Below, piece after piece: positions 1 through 14,300 of a stretch of 64,000 bases of DNA. The DNA is taken from positions 293,575-357,574 of the forward strand of contig ML133423.1 of the NCBI GenBank assembly GCA_003864495.1. The letters are read 5' to 3'. This stretch comes from Nemopilema nomurai. Its lineage: Eukaryota > Cnidaria > Scyphozoa > Rhizostomeae > Rhizostomatidae. Position 1 is the stretch's first letter; each line of letters begins with the position of its first letter. The notes under the pieces are model-generated. The model was not told the DNA's origin. It saw only the letters and a program-made list of their open reading frames with translations, and ran no database searches. The translations under genes were made by a program, and so were the position numbers.

Positions 1-111
1 TTTTTATGTTTGGTTGAAAAACCAGACTTGATCACATTTTTATTAAATTACGCGCAAGTTCTTCTGATCTCGCTTCGCAATTGATGCAATACACATTTTC
101 ACACCTGCTAG

Positions 112-577
112 GAGCTTCGACGGTTGCATGAATGGGTTTACATACGCCTTTTGGTTTAAGTTGCGAAAGCTGGACAAAGATTGCACCATTATATTCAACC
201 ACAATGGAGGCCTCACGAAGATGGGGAAAATCCTTCAATATTCGAGAACGCACAGATCCTTTAACTATAAAGTTTACACCACGAAGACATGGATAATTGA
301 TAGCTTTGGCAAAAATCTGGATTTGCGGAAATGGATCCACATAGTTCTCTCGTTTGACCCAATGGCTGGCATCTGTGCATACTTCAATGGCAAGCTGTAT
401 AAATGTGAGAACGCGTCAACTGGTAATTCACTTTCAAATGACGTTAGCCAGTTTCGGCTTGGGTTTACCTGGGACAATTCCGCCAGGTGCGAGATTTATA
501 TGGATGACTTTGCAGTGTGGACAGCAATTCTAAACAGCCATGACGTCACGAGGATGTTCACCGAGAGCAAAGCGTAG
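112..577 (+). CDS. Last exon of a LamG/jelly-roll domain protein (5' part outside window)
   Basis: The exon begins after a TAG acceptor at 109-111 and runs to a TAG stop at 575-577. It reads SFDGCMNGFTYAFWFKL and continues through a Con-A-like beta-sandwich pattern: a Cys just before GFT..FW, a second Cys about 14 residues later, the strand WIHIVLSFD, a FNGKLY turn, and MDDFAVWTAIL near the C terminus. These are typical of the LamG_3/pentraxin-like fold found in extracellular and polycystin-type proteins. There is no membrane segment after the domain, so the protein ends soon after the fold. The rest of the gene lies upstream of base 1, so the full domain order and the gene name cannot be given. 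The fold call is fairly sure; the family within it is not. Confidence 0.7.
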
Positions 578-2335
578 AGAGAACAGACTGCAGACAAGCA
601 AGCATTTTGTGCACAAACATCTCACCATTTGGTGAATTTATTTATAGCGATTAAATGCCAGGCAAAATCTTCTGGTCACGAGACCAGTGAGCATAACCAA
701 ATGTATTTCCAGTAACTGTATTTATATACACTTCCTTCCCTCTTGCGAGGATATCTTTGCGAACTGATTCAAACAGGAAGCGAAATGCTTTCGAAAGAAG
801 CTTTAGAACTCCCAACGTGTCATTTGCGGAGAAATCGCTTCTTGAAGTTATGCTAGACAGGTCTAATCACAGGGATATTGACTTGGAATCGTTCTTCAAC
901 TCAACTCACAGCAGTTCAGCATAATATTCAACATAGCACTGTAAAATCAGAAGACGAGAGCGATATTAATCGTTTGAAATCTGTATTCATTATTCCTAGC
1001 TTTTGTCTGTATAGATCACAATCGCTGTTTTCCTTTGCACAACCTATTAGTTCTATTGAGTGGATTATTCTTTGAGTTAATGCTTTGAGGTTTCTCAAAA
1101 TAACAGGGATCAGAGGCGATATTATCTCTGTTACAGGAGGAGGGGGTCAAATGCAATTCCAATGGTAACACCCCTTTTGTGCCAACCATACAGAAAAATT
1201 CAAGCAAGCTGCCTGGCCTAGCATCGCAAAGAAGCCTTAGCATTTATTACTTACAGACGACTTTGTCGTCAAGACCTTCAAACCACATTTATTCATAACT
1301 CTCAAAAACCAATCACATTGAGGTTAAGCATGGAATGCTTCCATGTCAAAAAACCGAAGAAAAAAGTTTCTATGACAACAAGAAGCCTCGATTCCAAGAT
1401 ATTACTGCAGTCGAGACTCAGCCTTTTGATTTCAAAGAATTCATCTGCTTGTTCTTCTCGAACCATAATTTTTTCTTATCAGACTTCACTATCGCTAGGG
1501 TTTTACAATCATATAAATTATGGCAAAACAGCTTTATATATTTTTAGATAAATAGATGCTTTGTTTAATCACGAATTCCCTGACAATTTATTGAGATGGG
1601 GCTTTATATTGACAAGGTCAATTTTCCTTCCATTTGCCCTAGGATGTTTTAATCCCCTCCAACCAATTTTCAAGTGCTCCATAACAAGAATATGTGTGTG
1701 TGGGGGGGGGGGGGGGGAGGGGGGGATGGGTTGGTGCGAAGAGTAGCCCATTCCTATTGCCTTACATAAAACGGTTTGTACTAGGCACTGTTACAAAAAG
1801 GTATTTTCTCTCATCTTGTAGTTCAGGCCCGAAGCGCTTTTTGCTGTTTACCTACACAGAAGCTTGATGGTATTGCAAGTTTAGGTCATGTTTCTTTGGT
1901 AGCCATGTGTCTGCTTTCCTTAGGATCGACCCAACAACGACACAGGGTGGTCATCAAATCATCATCAAGACATTCAGATCTCAAAAATCAATAATTGGGC
2001 ATCTTAATCTATTCATTCACTAAAATTACTGATCAAAGAAAAGAAAACAAAACATTACATACGAAAGAGCGAGAGTCAATTAAAGACAAACAGGAAAAAA
2101 AATTCCCATCATTTCTTATCGTCTATAATAAATACCAGTTGATATCAAGAAATATTCCTTTCTCTGAACACACACATCTATCCTTCAAAATTTTACAAAA
2201 AATAGTACAAAAACACAATATTTGGAAGTAGCTGTGTCTTTCCAAGGTTCACAGATTGCGCTCTACATAGTCCTCATCTTGAACAACTCTGTGCTGCTTC
2301 ACAAATAGGCCAGCAAGCCTCGTATCTGATTGAAG
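578..2335. other. Intergenic / 3' UTR stretch
   Basis: I see no convincing exon here on either strand. It holds the 3' UTR of the LamG gene (left) and the 3' UTR of NUP210 (right), which converge. The only notable element is the poly-G tract at 1702-1725. Confidence 0.5.
1702..1725 (+). repeat. Poly-G tract (G16-A-G7)
   Basis: Sixteen consecutive G followed by A and seven more G, preceded by a short GT run. Similar runs of 10 to 13 G occur at 5435, 16683, 28295, 42390 and 55624. Confidence 0.9.
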
Positions 2336-5300
2336 TTATTGTCCGACACTGAAGAGGGTCCTGTTTCCGGGTGTTGTTTTCATCGGGTCCTTGTAGGTTG
2401 AATGCGGTCGCCTTTCTGAAGGTGGCGAGTGCGGGCTTTCGTGCGCGTGTGTTGGGGTCCACGTTTGGAAAGGTGACCCGTGGCCGTGCACCATTTGATA
2501 CGGCGGCGGCGCAGAATGAAACGCGGGACTGAGCGCGGCAGTGCTTCGGTATTGACGCGCGGCCATCCAGTTGTGGTACACGCAGATCAACAGGATCACA
2601 GTCGCCACGATCACGGTATACCAGATCATCCACAACCTCTGTTCATAAAATACGGACCCATTTTCGCCCGGAACTGAGCTGCCGTCTGCAGTGATAGCAA
2701 CTGGTGGAGCGCATTGAGGCTGTTCCACCTTTTTCGCAAGTTTGATCCCAACAAAAACATCTTCTCTCTGACCAGTGACAGTACTTTCAAAAGCAATATG
2801 CACGTCATTTGTAGGTACGTCAGACATCTTTACAAGACTCAGTTGATACTCGATGTAAGAATCCCCCGTCTCTAACTGTGAAACCTGCACAATATTTGGT
2901 GAACTCGATTGCACCTAAAACGCAATTAAATTAGTCTGTGAATGTCAGCTTTTCTGAAACAATTTTTCGGATTAGAAAGCAGTCTCCATGATAATAGAAA
3001 ATCAGCAGTAATCAAACATGTTTACCATGAGATTTGACGGATAATGATTGATCACTGACCAATCAGCAGTAATTAAAACATGTTTACCATGAGATTTGAT
3101 TGATAATGATTGATCACCGACCAATCATCAATAATCAAACATGTTTACCATGAGATTTGATTGATAATGATTGATCACTGACCAATCAGCAGTAATCAAA
3201 CATGTTTACCATGAGATCTGACTGATAATGATTGATCACTGACCAATCATCAATAATCAAACATGTTTACCATGAGATTTGACGGATAATGATTGATCAC
3301 CGACCAATCAGCAGTAATCAAACATGTTTACCATGAGATCTGACTGATAATGACTGATCACTGACCAATCATCAATAATCAAACATGTTTACCATGAGAT
3401 TTGATTGATAATGATTGATCACTGACCAATCAGCAGTAATCAAACATGTTTACCATGAGATCTGACTGATAATGATTGATCACTGACCAATCATCAATAA
3501 TCAAAATTCAAACCTTTAAGGAAGCAAGCTGGGACTTCACACCATAGATTGTAAGAATATCCTGCGAATTCGAAGAAGTCAGCTCCATCTCCATTTTACT
3601 GATATAAAAGGATGGAACAAACTGAATCGGGATCGAACTTGACAACGATTCTTCTCCGACAAAAGAGGCTTGCAATAACAACTTGGCTTCTGCTGTACTT
3701 AAGAGCTTGGTGTCCCTTTTGCTGATTTGATTCGGCACAACTTCACAAAATGCCTCACCATTCACGTACTTCGAAGTGACACTGAATGCGACATCTAGTG
3801 ACACAGGGAACCCTTCGTCTACTGACAATAAAGCACACTTCAATGGAACTTTTGAAGCATGGTCGTAAACTATCGAATTCGTACAAAGACTAGCAGAAAA
3901 CTGCCCAGAGCCTTTGATTATGATTGGGAAATCGTATTTCTTCCCAGCATTCGATATGAAATCGATTTTGCCTTTCTGCAGCTCAACTGACACAGCTTTC
4001 TGGGAATTCACCTACAATGGCAAAAGACAAAATCGTAGCACAGTGAAAACATACGCAATAAAATCTTTGTCATAGAACCTTAATTAGGATGCAACAGGTC
4101 AATACCATTTCCATTCCCATAACATGCAAAACACTTGGCCAATCGCTTGGAATCTCATGACGATGACGACATAAAAATAAATAAACAGAGTTCTTCCATT
4201 CGGAGAGGTAATCTGAAGAGGACTTCAGGAGACCTCTACTTTCAACGTAGAACTCTACGGCAAGTATGGTCCAGTGAAGGGCTTTGCAATGGACCCCAGT
4301 TTGGGAAATGTTTAGGTCATATTGACTTGACATGTTTCGGGCCGGAGGCAAATTATCAACCACTGGCACAGAATTATCACTGACACTTACTACTGACAAA
4401 GTGCAAGTAAAATTATCATTTGCAAAGGGAAGGGGTCACTTCTTTTCACATTTAAGATGAGGAAAAAATCAGGTGATCATTTAGAGGAGGTTCAACAACA
4501 TCCTAAGGCAAATCAAGTGCCCAGTTTCAACAGCAAATCAGCTATTTCTGAACACATAACAAATGCCCGATCTTACTTTTGAAGCCTTAATGTCCATGAC
4601 TGGCTATACCCTTGTTAAAAGAAAAACTTTAAAGTTGTATCATCATGCAGTACTGTACACTTTTTCGTTCATCGTCCGGCGTTTAACTAGCGATAGGTTG
4701 GCGGGAAATTTCGCCTAGTAATGAATCGGAACGTATCCCCTTTTCCTTCTTAATGTTACGACTTATCCGCCCAGCTTTTTTTCAATGCAAATATGACCGA
4801 TTTATCTGTGAACGTGGAATATTCCGCGAGTTTTGTGACAAATTTTGAGACAAATCTCACACCTCAACGTGGGTGACGAATTTCCCATGGTTGGCATAAA
4901 CAATAGCGGCGCCTGGCGATTTGGCAAAGCCGAAACCAGTTTTCGAGTTGACATCAATCACTTCGATGTTGGAGCTCGACCACGTGACCGACGACCCTGG
5001 AAACAGAAAAGAATGCTGGGAATGATTGGACAGTTAAATTGATATAATTGTCCACAAATGGCTTCACAACATAGGCCCCGTTTACACGAGAGGAAAAGGG
5101 AATTGATCTAGAAGATCCGTATATGGATACGAAGCACAAGCATTTACACGGTAACGGACCAAAAGCGAATCAATCTTTGTAAGCATGCGCAGAGACAAGG
5201 TGATGGTTAATTTTCAATTTGGTGGTCTCCTTTTACTGCCGTGCCTTTGTTGATCCGTATCTACCCGTTCATTCGGAGCCAATGAAGGCACGGATCCAAA

Positions 5301-8300
5301 TGGATTCGCATTCTAATCGTACCCAAAGAGGTACGAATCTCTTCTAGAAAAGATACGGATACTACCGACCTCATGTAGACGCAAGGCCTATCGAAACCAG
5401 TTAGGGAAGGGATCTGTGTAGATCCATAAAGGAAGGGGGGGGGGGTTGATAACAGTGGACATTCTAACACAAGCCTCACCTTTAGGGAGATTCACAGTTG
5501 ACTTGAAGCAGATCATGCCCCCCTGAAGCACAGAAGCACGTGCTGGCTGGATGGCGTTCGCAGCCCTGATTCTGACGTAATCGGCTACTTCCGTATTGTG
5601 CTCGTTCCAAACCTAAGCAAATGAATTTTATCTTGTGAGGATATTTTGATACTCTGCGAAAAACAACTTTGACTTCGTTTAAAACTCATTAGAGATAACA
5701 AAGTTCGGCTTTTAACTGTAGATCCTACTAAAGAGAATATGTTGATCAAAAAATTTGTAGAATGCGCTTTGCGTCCAGGGAAGATACAAAGAGCAGCCTT
5801 TTCTTTGACAGGATGGCCCTTCCGAATGGTGATGTAATTAATCAGTGTGAGGGCTTTTGAAGCACCAACACTCTGCATTCCTCGAAACCTGAACTTTCAC
5901 ACAAGCAAGAAAGCAACAACAAAATGATAAATTTCTCGTTTTGTTTCATGTAAAACTTTCTAGGAAGGTACTCCAACATCAGAACTGGCAAAATATTTTA
6001 CTTTAAAATGACACATATCAGCTTGCAGCTTTCATATTCAATCGTTGAATTTCTATTATACCACCTCTTTGGTGATTTTAGTCAAGGTCTTTGACATGCA
6101 CAACTTTGGTAATATCTTGACGCTCATGATGTATATTCTAGCAAGTCACAAAAGTAATCAAACAAAACAAAGATTTGCATATGAGAAACTTTCATAGCAG
6201 GCTACCTTCAGAACAGTGTTTCCAACTTTGACAGCTGTGATTGTGTAGATACCTTCAGTAAAATCAGTCACAACGTTGAATATATCGCTCCTGAAAAAAA
6301 TTCATACATTAAACATCGCAGATCGTGCAAGTATGGTGACAAAGACATCTGAAAAAGACATCTGAATTGAAAAGTCTTGATTTATTCTACCTTGCTTCCG
6401 AAGGTATTTTTTTAGGACATTGAGAAGCTTAAGCTTATCGAGCAGTGTACTGGTCCTTCCTCTCGATGTGACCACACCTCGTGATTCCTTATGCCTGGGA
6501 TTACAGAGAGCTGGCGACTCTCCTCACTCTGGGTGAAAGTTTGGTCATGCCAAGGACTCGAATCACAGACCCATGGCTCTGTAGTCAGCGCCTCTAACCT
6601 CTGAACCATCCTCCAATTGAAAACTGCATGAATTCTTAGTAGCACGTGGAAAGGATGATGAATGGCTTCTTAACTGGCCATTGCAATACAGGCTGTATAC
6701 ATTAACGATCCTGGGTACTTGGTCAGATAACAGTAGCGAAGAGCCTTCTTACATTTACACTTACAAAAGAAAGCTACCTTTGCAATCTGTGTCTCAGCTG
6801 TGACGTCAGAGCATCAAACTTTCTCCCAACGTTGTCGTGAAGAGTGACAATGAAGTCAGCTTTGTATCCGACCGGGAAGGAATGGAAGTTGTCTTTGGAT
6901 GCAGTTACGGAGCTCAATGACTTCAAGGTAATAGACGATACTGCTTTGACCTGTGGAACACAAAAAGTTGATATCTGTTTGGCATGAAAAGGACGTTGCA
7001 TAGGCCAATGAATCTACTCGCTGAAATCCGAATGGGCCTAAAAATCTACACGCTGAAGTTCGAATGGGCCTAAAAATCTACATGCTGAAGTGCGAATGGG
7101 CCTACGAATCTACACGCTGACGTCCGAATGGGCCTTTGGATAAGGAAACCTTGATCTTTCCTGCAATTTAGACTCTCCTCATAGAACATTGCAAATGAGC
7201 CAGGCATAGAGCTTGTCACTTGAAAAAGAACCAAATGAACTACTATTGTTACCGTCCACCTTGCTCATGGGCCTAGGCTTGGTGGCCATCAAGTGGTCTA
7301 CCAGTTACCAAAGCCTGATGATATTACAATATAAATAAATGACAAAGAGAAGGAGGAGAGAAGGATGCTATCACGTGGCCAAACCTCTACGTTGATGACA
7401 GCCGTCTCGTTTAGGCCGAATTCCTCGTGAGAAGTGATCTTCACAAGCGCCACCCCAGAGGCTGACGTGGTTTTGATGACGCCATCTTGAGATATTTCGA
7501 CTACCTCGGCCGCTGTTTTGGCGCTTGGGCATTCCCTGACAACCTCGTAGCTCAACCGGGTAATTCCGTTCCTATTTCAAAAGTATTAAAAATTGAGCAA
7601 CTTGATGTTTCCAGGCTTGACTGATTCAGAATTTAATAATCTTGCTTTCATCTAGTCACGTTATCAGAGCACATTGATGAATTTGCAGCAAGGTGAGTTT
7701 TCGAGCGAACACTTGACATGATAGCATCTAAGAGTACTGACCCACATCTCGCAAAACAACATCTAGTAATGATTGGCCACGGTTGCCAAGAGAGAGTACA
7801 AGGCTTTCACAAGGCAAACAAGCTATTGATGCCACATATATGAGTTGTGATGCAAAAAAGCTATTGATGCCACATATATGAATTATGAGACGACTTTCTA
7901 ATGTTCACAAGCATAGCCTAATCATCATCACTATGGTATTTTCTCGTTGCAACCAAGCTAACGCTCCTTGCTTCATACAGAGCCATAGCCATGGTACTAA
8001 AGCCCCATGAGGGACTGTTTTTTTATTAGGCCTATTATGTCTGATATGACTATTAAATTCGTATCTGTTCATACGCACTTGTTCGTCTCGATCTTGGCCT
8101 CCGCATTCGGTGGCAAAAGCAGCCGCCCGTTTTCAGGGAAGAGCACTTTCAGGCCCTCGTAAACCTGATAGGAGAAAAAGCATCATCAGGTATAAAAGCC
8201 TACTCAATAGTTTGATACCAGCTGAACCTCTATAGAGTGCAACAAGATAGAAAACATTATTGCCCTACGGATTATAGGGTAGGTTTCCTTGGATATCAAT

Positions 8301-11300
8301 TAGCCGAAAAAATAAAGGCCCCAAAATTAAACACAGATAAAAGCATTAGTACTTTGACTGGCTAAAGCTAAGCTACAGACATCCATATTTCCTTCCTCTG
8401 TACCTTTACCGGCTTCTGTGGCTAAAGATATGATTTAGATTTCTGTGTATCATGTAAGGCAACATCAGATGTAACTTATTTGTACGATGCATTAAGGCAT
8501 TAGAAAGCGGGAAGAGTCGTGGGCATAACGATTCAAAATTACCACTCTCTTGTATTCGTGCACAATGCCAGTAACCACATCCTTATTCGAAAACTCTGCT
8601 TTTCTCCAATCAGAAAAGGCTACATGGAATGATGTAAGGTTATAAATTGCGGACTCGGAAAGCTTAATAGGTGATATGATGAGGTGGTAGAAACCTGAAC
8701 TTGGACTTCATCCTCAAGCACCGCATGTGGCAGGGCAATGTCTTCCGCGTGTGAAACTGGCAGTTCCACCTTGAGCCTAATGGTCGTTTCTCCTGCTTTC
8801 TTAGTACTCAGGGTTACCCTGAAGTCCCTTTCACGCTCTGTAGTAAGACCAGTCTGGAAAAAGAAGAAATAGGTGGGATCTAATAATTTGTTTAGAGATG
8901 ACGTCACAGTAATAGCTGGGGTGCTTCGGTGGCTGCAGCCAGCAAAATAGGTTGCACATAAGAATCATAACTTACCAACTCATAAACTGATCTGAGGACA
9001 GCAATGTCGTGATTTCCGCTTGACCAATGGAACTTGATGTACGGGTGGGAACTGGCGAAGGTGAACGGTCCTTGGTCCGTGAGACCAACAGCATACACAC
9101 CGACCTAGGGCACACATGAGTGATTGTAAATGAAAGGGAGCTTCTAAAGTATCCTCTGGGTGCAAAGGGTTAGCGCTATTAGGCCCTACACATACACACC
9201 GACCTAGGGCACAGATGAGTGATTGTAAATGAAAGGGAGCTTCTAAAGTATCCTCTGGGTGCAAAGGGTTAGCGCTATTAGGCCCTAAGGGGGTGTCTGA
9301 ATGGAAGAAGCTAAAGCAGATTTGCGACAGTCAAGTTCGCACCTGGCTTTCAGTCGAGAGGATCCTTGCCGGGAGGTGGATCTTGAAGCCTGTTAGCCGC
9401 AAAACTTCAATCGTGACGTAGGCCTGCAACAAAACAATGCTATTAATGACAAATGGAATGAGACAAATGAAAGAATTTAGGCCTATCTTTATAACAAAGC
9501 AAGCAGTATACGGTGCTGGTATAGATTCACACGTCATAAGAAATACAGGTGGGTAAGGGTTATGTCGAGGTACAGAACTATACTGGCGCCCGTTATAGTC
9601 TACGGCTGATCTTGTACCCTTTCCAGCTGTCGTCCTGACTTGTTGATAAACACTGTTATGTATTTGCATTTTACCTAGTACGAACTGTCCAAATATCACG
9701 TAAAAATGTTTCACTGTCGTACTTAGCCAAAATGCTTGTTATACGTAGTGCAAAGGGCCGAAGAAAGACAAAAGAAAAACCTCTTTATAATGGGTAAATG
9801 ACAGCATCGTAAAGACAATGAATAACTGGGTATATATATATACCTTTGAGTATATGATCTGCTTGCCAGTGTGGGGGTCGACCCCCTGGGCCATGCCCAC
9901 GAGGGTAGTGTTGCCAGGCGTCAGCGCGTGGACTATGCCAGTGCTGGTGACGTTGGCAACCGTCGCGTTGGCAACCTCGAAGACAGTTGTCGATTCGGGC
10001 CTTGGTCCACCAGTGCTATGAACCTGAAATGTTGATGGGTGCTATAGCGCTACCAGAATTATGATAAAGGATTTTGCAAAAGAGACCCATTAAACTACAC
10101 TGATTCCCTCTGCCTTGTATAATGGCACCAGCTAGCTTAAAATGCCAATATACATGATAAGGTTGGATCGCAGAATTAAGGTGCTAGCCAAGATCAATGG
10201 GATAAAATGTTACCAATGACACATACCTGAAACGTTGCTCCGGTAATCAGGACAACATGCTTTGGCTCCAGTTCAAGTGGTGGAAACACCTAAAAGAAAA
10301 GAACTGTTAGAGAGACAAGAAGGAAACATTCTTTTAAAAAGACCAAGACCCAGGGCAGCCTAAGATAATTAAGATCGATTTCACACTTGGTCGAATGAAG
10401 AGCCTTCATAGCAGCTATGCTTTGGACAAATGAGGAAGTCAACAAAAATGGCCACTTTACAACTGGTGCAAGTGGCAATGTCACATACTTGAAAAAGCCA
10501 CGCAGTAAGTCCTACGAAGAATTGCCAAAGGAACATGCCACAAGGTGGACGAAGGAAGCAGCTAGTACACGGGGGTATCTCTACCCTGCGCTGCTGCCAA
10601 GAGCACTGACTGTTAGTCAGAGTTCTACGTCATAGTACCTTGAGTCCTAATATGACGTTTGAATGCAGTTTATTTGACGTTCTTATGTTCGCACTAAAGG
10701 TCCTGTACATAGCTAGTGCATACAATAATAACTCGTCTTCACTAGAAGCCATCCCATCAATTGATTGCAGCTGCACATTCGCCTTAAAATCATGGCAACG
10801 TTAGGGAGACAAGTCTATACTGTCCTTTGAATCATAAAACACTCTCGCACACATTTCTAGAGTAAGAATAGGGAATCTTCACTTTAAGATTATGCATTTC
10901 GGATTTTTTTTCTGCTCTCAAAATAAGTAACACTTTCACCTCTCGCCATAATTATAATGCAATTAAAAAATATTAGACTTTGGAAAATGCAGCCTCAGAA
11001 TATTCCAGCATTTGAGGTCGTGGAAGTATCGAAATTGGATTCTCTAGTTTACGCCATCATGGGTCAGAATTAGCGGTTCAAGCAATCAGTCGATCAGTCA
11101 GTCAATCGATCAGTCAATCAATCGATCAGTCAGTCAATTAACAAATCAGAGTCAGAGATCTTAGTCAGTATTAAAGATCGAGAGACTTAAAGCCTCTTGT
11201 CGTCAGCACAATAACTCAACGATGTCTCATTAACTAGTTGATGCTAATACCTGAATGTCCTTTGGTCTGCTGGTGATCTTCATCTTGTTGGCTCTGGTAG

Positions 11301-14300
11301 CATCAAAAGTCAGGCTGGTAACTCCGACAGATGTTCCCTCAAGAGTGAAAATCGCTTTATCCAAAAATGCACCGTCCGTTTCTGGCTCGTCAGCTCTGAA
11401 ATCATAAATCCCTGATGCGTGAAACTGAAATCACACTGCCATATCAAAATAAATGATTCCCATACACAATCTATATAAAGAAAATGTCTCCAGTGGTGAT
11501 TACACATGCTTAGAGCTCCATTTAAAATGTGATTGAGGGTGTGATCAGTTGCTCTATCTTGCCTTCTTGAAAATTACAATGCTGTGATCTGGTGAAACTA
11601 ACCCAAGCTTTCAATTTTTGAGCTGTATAGCCAGGAGCTCAGAGGACCAAACATCGTTAAAAATACATATATAAAGCCTCTTTTAAACCTCATCCGGCAT
11701 TAACCTTAGATAGGTTTTAGACTGCATATGCAAGCCAGTAAAAGGGCACATAAAACAGATCAGGAATATTACTCACTTGATGTCGATCAGATCATGAGAG
11801 AACTTGGGAGTCAAGGACATCAACTTCATTGAGTTGAAGCTGAGGAAATGACCCTCACTGTCCTTTATTTGAACTATGGCTTTGATTGTTTCATGAAGCC
11901 CAACCTAGAAGTCAGTGCAAAAACAGCTTGACACGTAATCATGCTTCAAGGGAAAAATCATGATGACTGGTGCAAGGAGAGAGTCAGATGGGGCATCTGG
12001 ATGAGGGAATGTTGTGAGTCCCAGTAACATGGCACATAAAAAGAAGCTAGAAGTAGACCTATGGTTAAGGTTAATAAGAAACCAGACTTATAAGCTCTAC
12101 GCAATCATTAGTGAAGGCCAGGACTTTTCCCTTAATAATATGGTAATGAGCACCCATATAGGCAATCCAAAGAAAATCCAAAGAAAATCTAAAGCAAATC
12201 TAAAGAAAATCTAAAGAAAATCTAAAGAAAATCTAAAGAAAATCTAAAGTAAATCTAAAGAAAATAAACAGATATCACCCTTTTGCATGTTCCATTGAAT
12301 GCCTTTGAATAAAGGGCCTTTTTTATTTCCAAATAGCCTTTTTTATTTTTCTTATAGCATTAAAAGTCATTCCTTAACTAAACACGTGGAAACACAGCAA
12401 TACCTTATCAGCAACAACAACATGCAGGCTGAATATCTCAGCAAGGGTAATGTGGGCGGTGGCTGGTGCCTCGGCGTCCAAGCAGATATCGTGGACCTTC
12501 AGTGCGAGTTTTCCAGGAGCACGTGGAGTGATCTACAAGGGGACCATGGTCAAGAGTTACGCTGTGTTTAAGACTTCAACTGAAAGAGTACTCCACAATC
12601 TTCGGGTGACTATAACAGCGAGTAATGTTTAATGATAGCAGCTAAGCAACGAATATACATCTATCCCTCGATCAAATCACGTTGCATCAAAACATAAGGC
12701 TTCTTGACTGATCGTGCGAAAAACGTGACTGCACAAAATCTTGCCTGCTATGGATTTACTAGGTTTTTATAGCCACAAAACACGATTTACCTTGAATGGC
12801 ACAATGTTAAAACTAGAACATGCAAAACAATAAATTCAGTAATGACAATGAAGTTAAAAAATTAAAACGTCAAAATACTAAAGTTAATGATTTACAAACC
12901 ATTAGCTCAGAGTTCATGTTTTGAACAGATGCGAAGTGATCTCCGTTGGTTTTCACTCGATAATGGTGGGAGCCATATTTCATTTTCAAATGGGCCTGAA
13001 ATGGAACGGTGGGATGTTGAGATGGTTAAAAATGCAAATAAAAAGATCAGAAAGTTACAAAGGTTAGAAAAAGCACAATTTTCCATTCCCCATTCCAAAA
13101 AAAAAATTCAGAAGAACTTTAGTTGTTATCAGTTCAATTTATACCTAACTTGCACAGTAAACGTGCAATATTTTTCACTTATTCAAAATAGCTTAAATTT
13201 CTCTACCAACGTTAACCTCCATATTGCCACAGCAAAATACCCTTGAAACTGCATCTGAGATTAGGGGTATAAATACATCTAAGAAATCTTTAGATGCTAC
13301 TAGATGACCAAAGATTTCTCGGTCTATGTCTGACACGAGTCCAATCTTGTCCAATTCAGCATTTCAATCTTCCACTCTTCATTACGTAACTACATGCTTA
13401 CAATTTTTATCATTATTTGCTATCATTATTGAGACAGCAATTGGAATGTTCAAGTAAAGACCTATGATGCAATTTACCTTGTTCTCTGGGTGGGCGAAGA
13501 TTATCAGACTCTCAGGAACAATCACTCGTTCGTTAACAAGTATTAGATCCAAACTTCCAGTAATGGGAGGATTGATCTTCGCCTGTTCAAACAAAAAAGG
13601 CTTTCACTTTTAGTCGACTGAAAATGGGGAGTGTAAATACAAGAGGTTTTCATGCTGCACTGACTGCATTCAGTATAACAGCATCCTGCAAAATGCATTT
13701 GCAAGGGGCCAATCCATCAAATCATGTCGAATAATCTATCAAATCCAGTTCTATACGAGTTTACAAGAAATCCATGTCGATCTAGTCCTTGCGATTTAAT
13801 CTAGGTCGTTCTCACCTTGGCATCATCTTCGTAAAAGCCAATGGCATACAGTGCAACATCGCGATAACCGGATACTTTGGCGTTGATGCGTACTGGCCCG
13901 GTCTTGCCAGATAAAGTCAAAATTTGTGTCGCTGAAAAAAGGAAGAATATTTGCACACATACGTCATAGAGACCAAACATCAAGATTAAAGTCGCCCTCT
14001 GGAAAGGCAAAAAGACAGACATATTGGCCAGCGGTTTACCGAGGGTTTGGTTAAACAACAGAAGTCAACATATTGCACGCACGAAACACTGTTTTAACAG
14101 TCTGTTGAAGCAGAATACAAAACACAAAAAGAACCAAACAGTGTTGCCATGTACAATCCAATCCAACAAATACAACTTGGAGCTTTGAAATGAGGAAAAA
14201 TTATAAAACCGAACCCGTTGAACAAGCAACATCTATTTGCATTGAAACGTGGCTGAATGGATAAATTGTGAGAAGGAGACTGTAATTATTTGATTAAAAT

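Noticed and set aside
4070..4399. Minus-strand open frame of 109 residues inside NUP210
   Set aside because: It does not match the gp210 series; the neighbouring exons at 4999 and 4011 are collinear with the family without it.
6374..6614. A functional tRNA gene
   Set aside because: Promoter boxes are present, but the sequence continues into a non-tRNA body, has target-site duplications and recurs at 17483 as a deleted copy.
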